This document shows positions 17,210-26,911 of a DNA stretch of 64,000 nt, in pieces. The notes beneath the pieces were generated by a model, which ran no database searches, was not told where the DNA came from, and worked only from the letters and a program-made list of their open reading frames with translations. The stretch spans positions 1-64,000 of the forward strand of contig NZ_JAAOTJ010000017.1 in the NCBI RefSeq assembly GCF_011297335.1, given 5' to 3'. The translations under genes and the position numbers were made by a program. This stretch comes from Catellatospora methionotrophica. GTDB lineage: Bacteria > Actinomycetota > Actinomycetes > Mycobacteriales > Micromonosporaceae. How positions within the stretch are numbered: the stretch's first letter is position 1; every line of letters begins with the position of its first letter.

Positions 17210-20172
17210 CCGCGCTGCTGTGGGCGATGGTGAAGGCCCGGCGCGGGCTGGCCGTCATCACGCTGGTGCTGACGGCACTGGCCGCGGCCGCCGCGTCGGC
17301 GGGACCGCTCTACCAGGAGGCGGCCGCGGTGTCGCTGCGCGGCGTCGAGGTCGCCGCGGCCACCGTCGGCGAACGCGTGGTCACCGCGCAGACCTCGGAC
17401 GATCCGCGCGGCGGCGAGCAGCCGCTGCGCCCGTACGTCCCCGGCATGATCACCCTCAGCGGCACCTCGGCGCAGGTCGTCGTCACCGGTGAGCAGGGCG
17501 AGGAGGGCGAGCAGGGCATGTTCCTGGCCGCCCGGACCGGGGTCTGCCAGCACCTGACCATCGCCCGGGGGCGGTGCGCCACCGGCGAGCGCGAGGTCGT
17601 GCTCCGCGAGGACGCCGCCCGCGAACTGAACGCGGTGCTCGGCCAGGACCTGGCGTTCCGGACACCGCCCGTCGGGTCAATGGAGTTCGAGCGCCCCCCG
17701 GCGGTCCGGCTCACCGTCGTCGGCCTCTACCGGCCGGTCCGGCTCGACGACCCGTACTGGGGCGACCGCGAGATCCTCACCGGCATCGACCGGCCCGCCG
17801 CGTTCGCCACCGAGCGCACCGTGGCCGCCGTCGAGGGCAGCCGGATGCGCATGGTGGACCTCCTGGTCACCCCGGCGGCCTTCGAGAACATGGACGCGCT
17901 GCGCGACGACCTGGGCGACGCCGAGTCCGAACTCGACGCGGGCGGCTTCGGCACCGACAGCGAGCTGAGCAAGCTCATCGGCCGGATCAAGGACGGGGAG
18001 TCGCAGCTGTCGTCGAGCCTGCTGCTGGCGGCGGTGCCGCTGGTGATGCTGTGCTGGCTGGTCCTGTTCATCGCGGTGGCCGGTGGGGTCGAGCAGCGGC
18101 GCGGCGAGCTGGGCCTGACCGCGCTGCGCGGCGTGCCCGCCCGCACCCGGTGGCTGCTGGCCACCGCCGAGACGTCCGTGCCGGTGCTGGTCGCGGTGAT
18201 CCCCGGCTACCTGCTCGGGTACGCGCTGACGGCACTGCTCGCCACGGTCGCGCTGCCCGGCTCGCCGCCGGTCTACCTGAACCCGGCGTCGGCGCTGTAC
18301 ACGGCCGCCGCCGTGCTCGGCGCGCTGCTGGCCGGGCTGCTCGCGCAGGTGCGCGCGCTGACCACCCCCGTGCTCGGCCTGCTGCGCCGGGCTCGGGTGC
18401 GCCGCAGCGGCGGGCTCGTCGGCGGTGTCGAGGCGATGGTCGGCGCGCTCGCGCTGGTCGCCGGTTACCAGGTGGCGGCTGGTGAGGACACCGGCGCCGG
18501 CGGCATCGGTCTGCTCGCGCCGCTGTGCATCGCACTGGGTCTCGGCCTGGTCGCCGCCCGCGCGATCGGCATCCCGGCGGAGCGGCTGGGCCGCCGGGCG
18601 CTGCGCCGGGGCCGGGTGCGCACCGGCCTGGCCGCGCTGACGCTGGCCCGCGGCGGTGGCACGCACTGGGTCGTGGTCCTGCTGACCGTCGTGTTCGGGC
18701 TGCTCGGGTTCGCGCTGTCGGCCCGCGACGTGGCCGCGCAGGCCTGGCACGAACGGGCCGAGGTGCAGGTCGGCGCGGCGCGCGTGCTGCAGGTCGAGAC
18801 GCTGCCCGCGGCCAGCCTGGTGCACGCGGTGCGCACCGCGGACCCGGCGGGCCGCTACGCGATGGCGGCCATGCGGGTGAACGTGAACACCGAGACGAAG
18901 CTGCTGGCCGTGGACAGTTCCCGGTTCGCGGCGGTGGCGCTGTGGCCGGGCGCGTACGGCGCGGCCACGCCCGCCGAGGTGGCGCGGCAGTTGCGGCCCG
19001 CCGAGGGCACGCCGCTTACGCTGACCGCCGCCGACGTCGAGATCACGGTGACCCTGGACCGGATCGAGCCGGGCGCGAAGGCGGGACTCACCCTGCGGCT
19101 GGTGGGCACCGCCGGGGCCCAGTCCGTCGTACGGGTGGAGGCACTGCGGCCGGGCACGCAGACGTACCGGGTTGCCACGCCCACCTGTGCGGCCAGCCCG
19201 TGCCAGGTCAGGAGCCTGTCGGTGGACCTGTTCACGCCCAAGCGCTATCTGGTCGACCTGACCGTCGGCGACCTGCGCGACCCCACGGGCAGGACGCTGC
19301 TGTCCGGGGCGGACCTGGCCGGGCACCACTGGCGGCTGCCGCAGACCAGCGCCGCCCGGCCGGTGCCCGAGATGGCTCCCGGCTCCGGTGGCCTGCGGAT
19401 CTGGGTCGACAGTGTGCTCACGCCCGACATGCGGGCCGCCGCCGACCCCGCGCCCGACCCGCTGCCCCTGGTCGCCGCCGGTGACCTGCCCCCCGAACTG
19501 CTCGGGGCGGGCGGCACGGTCCGGGTCCCGATCGTCCGTGCGGGCACCCTGCCACTGGTGCCCCGTTACGGGGCGCACGGCGCGCTGGTCGACCTGCAGT
19601 ACGCCGACCTGCGTACGGGCGGCGAATCGGACGCGCAGGAGCCCGAGGTGTGGCTGGCCGCCGACGCGCCCGCCGACCTCGTCCAGCGCCTGGAGGCCAA
19701 CGGCCTGAAGGTGCTCGGCGAGCGCGACGCGGCCGGGCAGCTGCACCTCTACCAGGAGCAGGCTCCCGCGCTGGCGCTGCTGTTCCTGGCCGTGGCGGCG
19801 TTCGCCGGGGTGCTGTTCGCCGCGGGCGGCCTGCTCATCACCGCGGTGCTGGAGCGCGGCCGCGGCGACGGCGGACTGGCCGTCCTGCGCGGGCAGGGTG
19901 TGAGCCAGCGGGCGCTGCGCGACGCGGACCTGGGCGGACGGTTCGCCCTGGTGCTCGCGGGCACCGTCATCGGCCTGCTCGCCGCCGGGTTGTCGTGGGC
20001 GCTGGCCCGCGGGGTGCTGCCCGTGTTCGGCGACGGGGGCACCGCCGTGCCCCCGCCCGACCTGCCCGGCCCGCTGGTCACCGTGCCGATCGTGGCGGCC
20101 CTGCTGGTGCTGTTGACAACCTGCCTGCTGGCCACGAGGGTGGCCCGCGGAAGCGAGGGAGTGACGTCGTGA
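17206..20172 (+). CDS. FtsX-like ABC permease, large form (second paralogue)
   Basis: 988 residues from ATG at 17206, with AGGAGGGA upstream inside the previous gene. The layout matches the first permease: N-terminal helix, external domain, central helix bundle (about 265-500), external domain and three C-terminal helices. Shared stretches include the PADLVQRLEANGL region before the last helices (PADAVDRLRAAGL in the paralogue). It ends in a GTGA overlap with the second ATPase. The two permeases probably form the membrane heterodimer of one exporter. Confidence 0.88.
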   Translation: MTALLWAMVKARRGLAVITLVLTALAAAAASAGPLYQEAAAVSLRGVEVAAATVGERVVTAQTSDDPRGGEQPLRPYVPGMITLSGTSAQVVVTGEQGEEGEQGMFLAARTGVCQHLTIARGRCATGEREVVLREDAARELNAVLGQDLAFRTPPVGSMEFERPPAVRLTVVGLYRPVRLDDPYWGDREILTGIDRPAAFATERTVAAVEGSRMRMVDLLVTPAAFENMDALRDDLGDAESELDAGGFGTDSELSKLIGRIKDGESQLSSSLLLAAVPLVMLCWLVLFIAVAGGVEQRRGELGLTALRGVPARTRWLLATAETSVPVLVAVIPGYLLGYALTALLATVALPGSPPVYLNPASALYTAAAVLGALLAGLLAQVRALTTPVLGLLRRARVRRSGGLVGGVEAMVGALALVAGYQVAAGEDTGAGGIGLLAPLCIALGLGLVAARAIGIPAERLGRRALRRGRVRTGLAALTLARGGGTHWVVVLLTVVFGLLGFALSARDVAAQAWHERAEVQVGAARVLQVETLPAASLVHAVRTADPAGRYAMAAMRVNVNTETKLLAVDSSRFAAVALWPGAYGAATPAEVARQLRPAEGTPLTLTAADVEITVTLDRIEPGAKAGLTLRLVGTAGAQSVVRVEALRPGTQTYRVATPTCAASPCQVRSLSVDLFTPKRYLVDLTVGDLRDPTGRTLLSGADLAGHHWRLPQTSAARPVPEMAPGSGGLRIWVDSVLTPDMRAAADPAPDPLPLVAAGDLPPELLGAGGTVRVPIVRAGTLPLVPRYGAHGALVDLQYADLRTGGESDAQEPEVWLAADAPADLVQRLEANGLKVLGERDAAGQLHLYQEQAPALALLFLAVAAFAGVLFAAGGLLITAVLERGRGDGGLAVLRGQGVSQRALRDADLGGRFALVLAGTVIGLLAAGLSWALARGVLPVFGDGGTAVPPPDLPGPLVTVPIVAALLVLLTTCLLATRVARGSEGVTS

Positions 20173-21050
20173 AGAACAACTCCAGCCTGACCGGCCTGGC
20201 CGTGGTGTGCCGCCGGGTGGTGCACATCTATCGCGCCGAGGGCGGCGACGTGGTGGCGCTGGCCGGTGTCGACCTCGACATCGCGCCGGGCGAGCGGGTG
20301 GCCCTGGTCGGGCCGTCCGGCTCCGGCAAGTCGACGCTGATCGCGCTGCTGGCCGGGCTGATGCGGCCCAGCGCCGGCCGGGTGCAGATCGGCCTGGTCG
20401 ACATCGGCCGGATCAGCGAGGCCGAACTCGCCCGCCTGCGCGGCACCGACCTCGGCGTGGTGCTGCAGGGCGCGCGGCGCAACCTGCTGCCGTACGCGAC
20501 CGTGCTCAGCAACGTGTGGCTGGCCCAGCGGCGGGCGGCGCACGTACGCCCCGCCGACCTGGAGCCGCCGGAGCGCATCCTGTCCCTGCTCGGGCTGACC
20601 GGGCTGGGCCACCGCAAGGTGCAGGACCTGCCGCCCGGAGCCGCGCAGCGGGCCGCCATCGCCGTCGGCATGGCCGCCTCGCCGGGCCTGCTCCTGGTCG
20701 ACGAGCCGACCAGCCAGCTCGACCGGACCGCGCGCGACGAGGTGCTGGCCGCGCTGGAGGCCGTCAACACCGAGCGCGGCACCACCATCGTCGCCGTCAC
20801 GCACGACCCCGACGTGGGCGCGCGGCTGGGCCGGGCGGTGACCATCCGCGACGGCCGGGTCGGCTCCGAGGGCCGCGACGGCCGCGAGTTCGCGGTCATC
20901 GCCGGGGACGGGACCGTGCAGCTCCCGCCGGACGTGCTCGACGTGCTGCCGCCCGGCACCCTGCTCTCCGTCGAACACGCCAACGGCAAGGTCACCCTGG
21001 TCACCGACGACCACTCGGTCTCCGTACCGGTAGCCTCCGACGCTGCCTGA
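20169..21050 (+). CDS. ABC transporter ATPase with degenerate signature and C-terminal extension
   Basis: 293 residues from GTG at 20169 (GTGA overlap). Walker A GPSGSGKS is at 48-55 and Walker B is LLLVDEPTSQLD with THD after it. The signature position reads LPPGA instead of LSGGQ, so one of the two composite ATP sites would be inactive in a heterodimer with the first ATPase. The last 55 residues (from about FAVIAGDGTVQLPPDVLD) lie beyond the normal ABC end. They resemble an AbrB/swapped-hairpin-like strand pattern; this is inference only. Confidence 0.85.
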   Translation: MKNNSSLTGLAVVCRRVVHIYRAEGGDVVALAGVDLDIAPGERVALVGPSGSGKSTLIALLAGLMRPSAGRVQIGLVDIGRISEAELARLRGTDLGVVLQGARRNLLPYATVLSNVWLAQRRAAHVRPADLEPPERILSLLGLTGLGHRKVQDLPPGAAQRAAIAVGMAASPGLLLVDEPTSQLDRTARDEVLAALEAVNTERGTTIVAVTHDPDVGARLGRAVTIRDGRVGSEGRDGREFAVIAGDGTVQLPPDVLDVLPPGTLLSVEHANGKVTLVTDDHSVSVPVASDAA

Positions 21051-21061
21051 CGGCTTCCCCG

Positions 21062-21083
21062 CGACCGGCGTGTGGGCCGGTCG
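21062..21083 (+). terminator. Terminator of the ABC exporter operon
   Basis: CGACCGGC and GCCGGTCG pair across six bases, 12 bases after the stop. It lies between convergent genes, with the phosphatase gene ending at 21129. Confidence 0.65.
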
Positions 21084-21128
21084 TGGGGTGGCTGGGCGCG
21101 GGTGTCGGAATGGCGACAGTGATCGGGG

Positions 21129-22715
21129 TCAGGGTGTGAGGTCGTAGCGGAGGGCGGGGGACAGGCCCTTGCCGTCGGCGGTGCCCTCGATGGTGACGGT
21201 CGCGGCGCGGCCGTGGTGGGTCAGCGTGGCGACGGCGCTGCCGAAGTACGGGCGGTCGTACGCCTTCCAGCGCACTCGGGGGCGGGGTACGCCGAGCAGG
21301 CGGGCGACCAGGGCCGCCGGGCCGGACAGGGCGCGCGACCAGCCGACCCGGAGCAGGGTGCGCATGACGCCTTGGATGCTCTGGTGCAGTGGTGAGCAGG
21401 TGATCTGGTGGACGGTCGCGGTCGCGCCGGGGACGGCGGCACGGGCGACTTACGAGTGGTGCACGTCGCCGCCGAGCACGCTCACCGTGGCGGGGCCCCG
21501 TACACCGGCGATCAGGGCGGTGAGCTCGTCGAAGGAGTGCCCGACGGCCGCCCAGTGCTCCAGGTCGTACTGCTGGCGCAGGCGTTCCATGCGGGGGAGC
21601 TTCGCGGCCAGCACCTCGATGACGGCCTCGCCGTGGTGGATGGTCGGGGCGAGCAGCCAGGGCAGCGAGCAGGCCAGCACGAGGTGGTCGCAGTCGGCGC
21701 GGGCCTGCTCGGCGAGGTCGTCCCAGTGCTCCTGGGGCCACATCCGGCGCGCGGGCCCGTCGAGCACCCGGTTGCCGCGGCAGTCGAGCATGACCAGCCG
21801 GGTCCGGCCGACGTCCACGGTGTACCCCCACGGGTAGGGGTCCGGCCCGGCAGGCGTCGCGACGCGCGTCGCGAACGCCGTGAGCACGGCCGTGGCGTCC
21901 TCGCCCGCCTGGACGCGGGTCCACACCGGGTCGCGGCGAAGCTGGTCGGGGGTGAGGTTGCCGAGGTGCTGGAACAGCCAGTAGGAGGCGATGCCGGTGG
22001 TGCTGCGCTCGTCCCACCAGGGCTCGCGGCGCACCGCGTCGAGCCAGGCGGCCGAGGAGTTCCAGTCGTCCATGATCTCGTGGTCATCGAAGATCATCAC
22101 ACTGGGTACGGTGGACAGCAGCCAGCGGACCGGCATCTCGCCCCACGACTCGTGGTAGAGGTGCACGTACTCGGCGAAGGTGACCACGTGGCCGTCGGGC
22201 GCGAACGGGGGCCGGGTCTGCCCGGCCAGCCAGTCGCGGGTCGAGGCGGACAGCCCGTCGGCGTAGATCTGGTCGCCGATCAGCGCCAGCAGGTCCGGCG
22301 GGTCGGCCGGTCCGGTCCGGGCCTGGGCGAGCAGCCGGTGCCCGAGCGCTTCGAGGGCGTCGGGATCGTGCCCGGCCTCGGCGTGCGTCTGCGCGCTGGC
22401 CTCGCGGCAGGACCCGAACGCGATCACCGCGTCGGTGTGTCCGGGATCGCGGATGGTGATCACCGAATCGGGGTATCCCGGCAGCGGCCAGACGGCCGCG
22501 TCGTCGAGTTCGACGGCGTACGACGTCGTGCCGGGCGGCAGCCCTCCCAGCACCACCAGTCCCACGTGCACCCCGAACGCCTCGAACGTGTCCGACGTCA
22601 CGCTGGCCCCACCGGCCCGCACGCGCACCCGCGCGGGCCGGTCGGTCTGTACCCAGATGACCGCCTGGTCACCGTCGACGCGGCGCAGGAGGGGGCCGAG
22701 AAGGAGGTTCGCCAC
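21129..22715 (-). pseudogene. PhoD-like phosphatase interrupted by one in-frame TAA
   Basis: From GTG at 22715 (GGAGG upstream) the frame encodes an N-terminal beta domain and a PhoD-type metallophosphatase core. The core has FGSCRE, LIGDQIYADG, FDDHEIMDDWN and GGDVHHS. A TAA at 21452-21450 stops it after 421 residues, just after GGDVHHS. Translation in the same frame continues with no further stop to 21129 (ARAAVPGATATVHQITCSPL...). The family normally has Tyr there, so a single TAC to TAA change explains it. The intact protein would have 528 residues. Either a recent nonsense mutation or a sequencing error. The truncated product keeps most metal ligands. Confidence 0.85.
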
Positions 22716-22826
22716 GCGGACATCCTCCGTGATCGGGGCGGTGGGAGCCAGGGCCGGGGCTGTCGTATCGGCGCGCTTGGCCTCCGGTGTCAGCCGGACG
22801 GCCCCAGGTTTGAGAGGATGCCGAGC

Positions 22827-24059
22827 ATGAAAGACGCGCTCGTCCCCGTACTCGTGGTCATCGGCCTGCTGCTGCTGGCCGGGCTGACGCTGTTCCTCGT
22901 CCGCCGGCCGCGCCGCGGCGCGCTGCCGCCCACCGAGCAGCCGCGCCCGGGGATCGAGCGCGGGGAGCAGGTCCCGCCCAGCGTGATCACGGCTCCCGCG
23001 CCGGAGAAGGCCCCCGAGCGGGTCACGCCGACCAAGCCGGCCGTGCCCGCCCCGGCCCCGCCCGCCGCCGGTGAGACCGCACCGCCGGTCGAGGCGCCGC
23101 CCGCCCCGGCCGCGCCGGAGATCGAGCAGCCCGAGCCGACCGCGGGCCGCCTGGTGCGGCTGCGCGCGCGGCTGTCGCGCTCGCAGAACGTGTTCGGCAA
23201 GGGCCTGCTCGGCCTGCTGTCCCGCGACCACCTCGACGACGACGCGTGGGACGAGGTAGAGGAGAGCCTGATCAGCGCCGACGTGGGCGTGCAGGCGACC
23301 ACCGAGATCGTGGCGAAGCTGCGCGAGCGCACCCGGGTGCTCGGCACCCGGACCAGCTCCGATCTGCGTACGCTGCTGACCGAGGAGCTGACCGAGGCGC
23401 TGGACCCGAAGCTGGACCGCTCGCTGCACACCGGTGTCGTCGACGGCAGGCCGTCGGTGATCCTGGTCGTCGGCGTGAACGGCGCGGGCAAGACCACCAG
23501 CTGCGGCAAGATCGCCCGGGTGCTGGTGGCCGACGGCCACACCGTGGTGCTCGGCGCGGCCGACACCTTCCGCGCGGCCGCCGCCGAGCAGCTGGCCACC
23601 TGGGGCAGCCGGGTCGGCGCGCAGGTCGTGCGCGGCCCCGAGGGCGGCGACCCGGCCGCCGTGGCGTTCGACGCGGTCAAGAAGGGCATCGAGGCGGGCG
23701 TCGACACCGTGCTCATCGACACCGCGGGCCGCCTGCAGAACAAGGTCGGCCTGATGGACGAGCTGGGCAAGATCAAGCGCGTGGTGGAGAAGCACGGCCC
23801 GGTGTCGGAGACCCTGCTGGTGCTCGACGCGACCGCGGGTCAGAATGGGTTGAGCCAGGCTCGGGTCTTCACCGAGGTCGCCGACGTCACCGGCGTGGTG
23901 CTCACTAAATTGGACGGCACGGCGAAGGGCGGTATCGTGATCGCGGTGCAGCGTGCTCTCGGCATTCCGGTGAAGCTGGTCGGCCTCGGCGAGGGCCCCG
24001 ACGATCTGGCGCCCTTCGATCCGCAGCAGTTCGTCGCCGCCCTGCTGGGCGACGAGTGA
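22827..24059 (+). CDS. ftsY: Signal recognition particle receptor FtsY
   Basis: 410 residues. This SRP-family GTPase docks Ffh-bound ribosomes at the membrane. The N-terminus has a single membrane helix (about 5-24), as in actinobacterial FtsY, then a Pro/Ala-rich acidic linker to about residue 105. The NG domain follows: GVNGAGKTT near 216, DTFRAAAAEQL, DTAGRLQNK and TKLDGTAKGG. ATG at 22827 has GAGAGG nine bases upstream; ATG at 22818 is an alternative. ffh lies 5.4 kb downstream. Confidence 0.95.
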   Translation: MKDALVPVLVVIGLLLLAGLTLFLVRRPRRGALPPTEQPRPGIERGEQVPPSVITAPAPEKAPERVTPTKPAVPAPAPPAAGETAPPVEAPPAPAAPEIEQPEPTAGRLVRLRARLSRSQNVFGKGLLGLLSRDHLDDDAWDEVEESLISADVGVQATTEIVAKLRERTRVLGTRTSSDLRTLLTEELTEALDPKLDRSLHTGVVDGRPSVILVVGVNGAGKTTSCGKIARVLVADGHTVVLGAADTFRAAAAEQLATWGSRVGAQVVRGPEGGDPAAVAFDAVKKGIEAGVDTVLIDTAGRLQNKVGLMDELGKIKRVVEKHGPVSETLLVLDATAGQNGLSQARVFTEVADVTGVVLTKLDGTAKGGIVIAVQRALGIPVKLVGLGEGPDDLAPFDPQQFVAALLGDE

Positions 24060-24092
24060 CGAACCGACGAGCGACGAGCAGCTGACGAGTCC

Positions 24093-24899
24093 ATGGTGAC
24101 AGCCCCTTTTCAGGATCCCACCGAGATCCCGCTGCGTGGCGGAAACGTCAGCACCGTGGTGCGGGTCGGCGAGACGGTCCGGCGCAACGCCGGCCCGTGG
24201 ACCCCGACCGTGCACGCCCTGCTGCGCCATCTCGAGTACGCCGGGTTCACCGGCTCCCCGCGCGCCCTGGGCATGGACGAGCACAACCGCGAGGTGCTGT
24301 CCTACCTGCCGGGCGAGTGCGGGGAGTACCCGCTGGCCCCGCACTGGGTCACCGACGAGGCGCTGGTCACCGTGGCCACCATGCTGCGCATGTTCCACGA
24401 CGCGCAGGCCGGTTTCCGTACGCCGCCGGGCGGGGTGTGGCGCTCGTTCGGGCCGCCCCCGCCGGACGCGGAGATCATCTGCCACCACGACGCCGCCCCG
24501 CACAACGTCATCTGGCGGCCGGACGGCACCCTCGCGATGATCGACTTCGACCTGGCGTCGCCCGGCTCGCGCATCTACGACGTGGCGTACGCCGCGTGGA
24601 CCTGGGTGCCGATCTTCAGTGACCGGGACTCGATCACGCTCGGCTGGCACCGGCCGGACCGGCCCCGCCGGCTGCGCCTGTTCGCCGACGCGTACGGGCT
24701 GATCCCGCGCGACCGGCACCGCCTGGTGCGGACCATCCGCAAGCGCATCGTGGACCACGTCGAGGGCATCCGCCGCCTCGCCACCGCGGGGGAGCCCGCG
24801 TTCGTCCGGATCGTGCAGAAGGGCCACCTTCGGCGGCCGCTTCGCGACCTTCGGCTGATTGACTACGAGCGGTACACGCTGGAGCACGCACTGCGCTGA
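24093..24899 (+). CDS. APH-fold small-molecule kinase (phosphotransferase family)
   Basis: 268 residues. The catalytic loop reads HHDAAPHNVIW (family HxDxxxxN) and the metal site is IDFD, so the fold is that of aminoglycoside/choline phosphotransferases. The upstream GGNVSTVVRVGETVRR corresponds to the nucleotide-binding strands. Short proteins of this type are common in actinobacteria; most have unknown substrates, so a resistance role should not be assumed. No strong ribosome site is seen. The gene is 33 bases after ftsY and may be co-transcribed. Confidence 0.82.
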   Translation: MVTAPFQDPTEIPLRGGNVSTVVRVGETVRRNAGPWTPTVHALLRHLEYAGFTGSPRALGMDEHNREVLSYLPGECGEYPLAPHWVTDEALVTVATMLRMFHDAQAGFRTPPGGVWRSFGPPPPDAEIICHHDAAPHNVIWRPDGTLAMIDFDLASPGSRIYDVAYAAWTWVPIFSDRDSITLGWHRPDRPRRLRLFADAYGLIPRDRHRLVRTIRKRIVDHVEGIRRLATAGEPAFVRIVQKGHLRRPLRDLRLIDYERYTLEHALR

Positions 24900-24937
24900 A
24901 TCGCGCCATGAATGGTCTCCTCACGTGTGAACATTTC

Positions 24938-24997
24938 TTCACACGTACGAAACAGACCGTGACGTGCCGGAAACCGAGCAGCGTCATTGCGCGAAAC
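24938..24997 (+). promoter_or_regulatory. GlnR-like operator upstream of amtB
   Basis: Three half-site pairs occur in a row: TTCAC-N6-GAAAC (24938-24953), GTGAC-N6-GAAAC (24959-24974) and GCGTC-N7-GAAAC (24981-24997). The actinobacterial GlnR consensus is GTNAC-N6-GAAAC repeated. The middle pair is exact. The site lies 150 bases before amtB, where GlnR activates nitrogen genes in Streptomyces and mycobacteria. Confidence 0.75.
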
Positions 24998-25147
24998 AGG
25001 GGTTGGCAATGCTGCCCTCCAACCAGCACCGATGGCACTGCGGCGATCGGTCGGGGATGACACGAACGGCACTCCGCCGACACGGCGGAGCACCGCGGTC
25101 GCCCTCGGGGCTGGCTGGGAGGAACCCACTCACTTTAGGAGGGCAGC

Positions 25148-26515
25148 GTGCTGCTCGCTGAAGATCCGGTAGTGCTCAGCACCGGAAATACGGCCTGGAT
25201 TCTCGCGTCGAGCGCCCTCGTGCTGCTGATGACGCCCGGTCTCGCACTGTTCTACGGTGGCATGACCAAGACCAAGAGCGTGCTCAACATGTTCATGATG
25301 AGCTTCTCCGCCATCGGTCTGGTCTCCATCCTGTGGCTGGTCTACGGCTTCTCCGTGGCGTTCGGCGACGACGTCAACGGGTTCTGGGGCAACGCGACCC
25401 AGTACCTCGGCTCCAACGTGCCGACCGACGCGCTCTGGGGCGCGCTCGACATCCCGGTGTACGTGTTCATCGCCTTCCAGATGATGTTCGCGGTCATCAC
25501 CGTCGCGCTGATCAGCGGCGCGATCGCGGACCGGGCGAAGTTCGTCGGCTGGCTCGTGTTCGCGTTCGCCTGGGCCACCCTGGTCTACTTCCCGGTCGCG
25601 CACTGGGTGTGGGGCGGTGGCTGGATCGGTGCGAAGCTCGGCGCGCTCGACTTCGCCGGCGGCACCGCGGTGCACATCAACGCCGGTGCGGCCGCGCTCG
25701 CCCTGGCGATCGTCCTGGGCAAGCGGGTCGGCTGGCCCAAGGACAAGTTCAAGCCGCACAACGTCCCCATGGTGGCGCTGGGCGCGGGCCTGCTCTGGTT
25801 CGGCTGGTTCGGCTTCAACGCCGGTTCGGAGCTCGCCGCCGACGGCATCGCCGCGCTGGCCTTCATCAACACCCAGGTCGCCACGGCCGCCGCGCTCGTC
25901 GGCTGGCTGATCGTCGAGTGGATCCGTGACGGCAAGCCCACGCTGCTGGGTGCGTCCTCCGGCGCCATCGCCGGTCTGGTCGCGATCACCCCGGCCTGTG
26001 CCTTCATCACGCCGCTCGGCGCGGTCGGCCTGGGCATCGTCGCCGGTGTCGTCTGCGCGCTGGCGGTCAGCCTCAAGTACAAGCTCGGCTACGACGACTC
26101 GCTCGACGTGGTCGGCGTGCACCTGGTCGGCGGTCTGATCGGCTCGCTGGCGATCGGCCTCATCGGCACCGCCGCCGTCGGCGGCATCGCGGTCGACGGC
26201 CTGTTCTACGGCGGCGGCTTCACCCAGCTGGGCAAGCAGGCCATCGGCTCGTTCGCGGTGCTCGGGTACTCGTTCGTGGTGGCCCTGATCCTGGGCTTCC
26301 TGATCGACAAGACCATCGGGTTCCGGGTCTCCGCCGACGCCGAGCTCGAGGGCGTCGACGTGGTCGAGCACGCCGAGAGCGCGTACGACACCACGCCCTC
26401 CGGCGGCGGCAGCGGCGCCGGCGCCTTCGCCCTGGCCGGTATCGGCGCGGCGGGCAAGGCCCCCAAGGCCGAGGTGGAAGAGACGGCTCCGGTCACCGAA
26501 AAGGTCTCCGGCTAA
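25148..26515 (+). CDS. amtB: Ammonium transporter AmtB
   Basis: 455 residues, eleven membrane helices expected. It imports ammonium under nitrogen limitation and is blocked by unmodified PII (GlnK). The N-terminal GNTAWILASSALVLLMTPGLA is the family start. The twin-His pore residues lie in the AVHINAGAAALA segment and the later DVVGVHLVGG. The GTG start has AGGAGG at correct spacing. The C-terminal tail is longer than in E. coli and contains a Gly/Ser/Ala linker. Order amtB-glnK-glnD is the conserved actinobacterial nitrogen operon. Confidence 0.96.
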   Translation: MLLAEDPVVLSTGNTAWILASSALVLLMTPGLALFYGGMTKTKSVLNMFMMSFSAIGLVSILWLVYGFSVAFGDDVNGFWGNATQYLGSNVPTDALWGALDIPVYVFIAFQMMFAVITVALISGAIADRAKFVGWLVFAFAWATLVYFPVAHWVWGGGWIGAKLGALDFAGGTAVHINAGAAALALAIVLGKRVGWPKDKFKPHNVPMVALGAGLLWFGWFGFNAGSELAADGIAALAFINTQVATAAALVGWLIVEWIRDGKPTLLGASSGAIAGLVAITPACAFITPLGAVGLGIVAGVVCALAVSLKYKLGYDDSLDVVGVHLVGGLIGSLAIGLIGTAAVGGIAVDGLFYGGGFTQLGKQAIGSFAVLGYSFVVALILGFLIDKTIGFRVSADAELEGVDVVEHAESAYDTTPSGGGSGAGAFALAGIGAAGKAPKAEVEETAPVTEKVSG

Positions 26516-26878
<363 letters not shown>

Positions 26879-26911
26879 GGTATCAGTCGTAACAACCTGA
26901 AAGAGGACCAC

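Noticed and set aside
21450-21452. Selenocysteine or programmed recoding at the PhoD stop
   Set aside because: The codon is TAA, not TGA, and no recoding signal is evident; a point mutation or sequencing error is simpler.
24093-24899. Antibiotic-resistance aminoglycoside phosphotransferase
   Set aside because: Only the general kinase fold is visible. The setting beside ftsY and lack of resistance-specific motifs do not support a resistance call.
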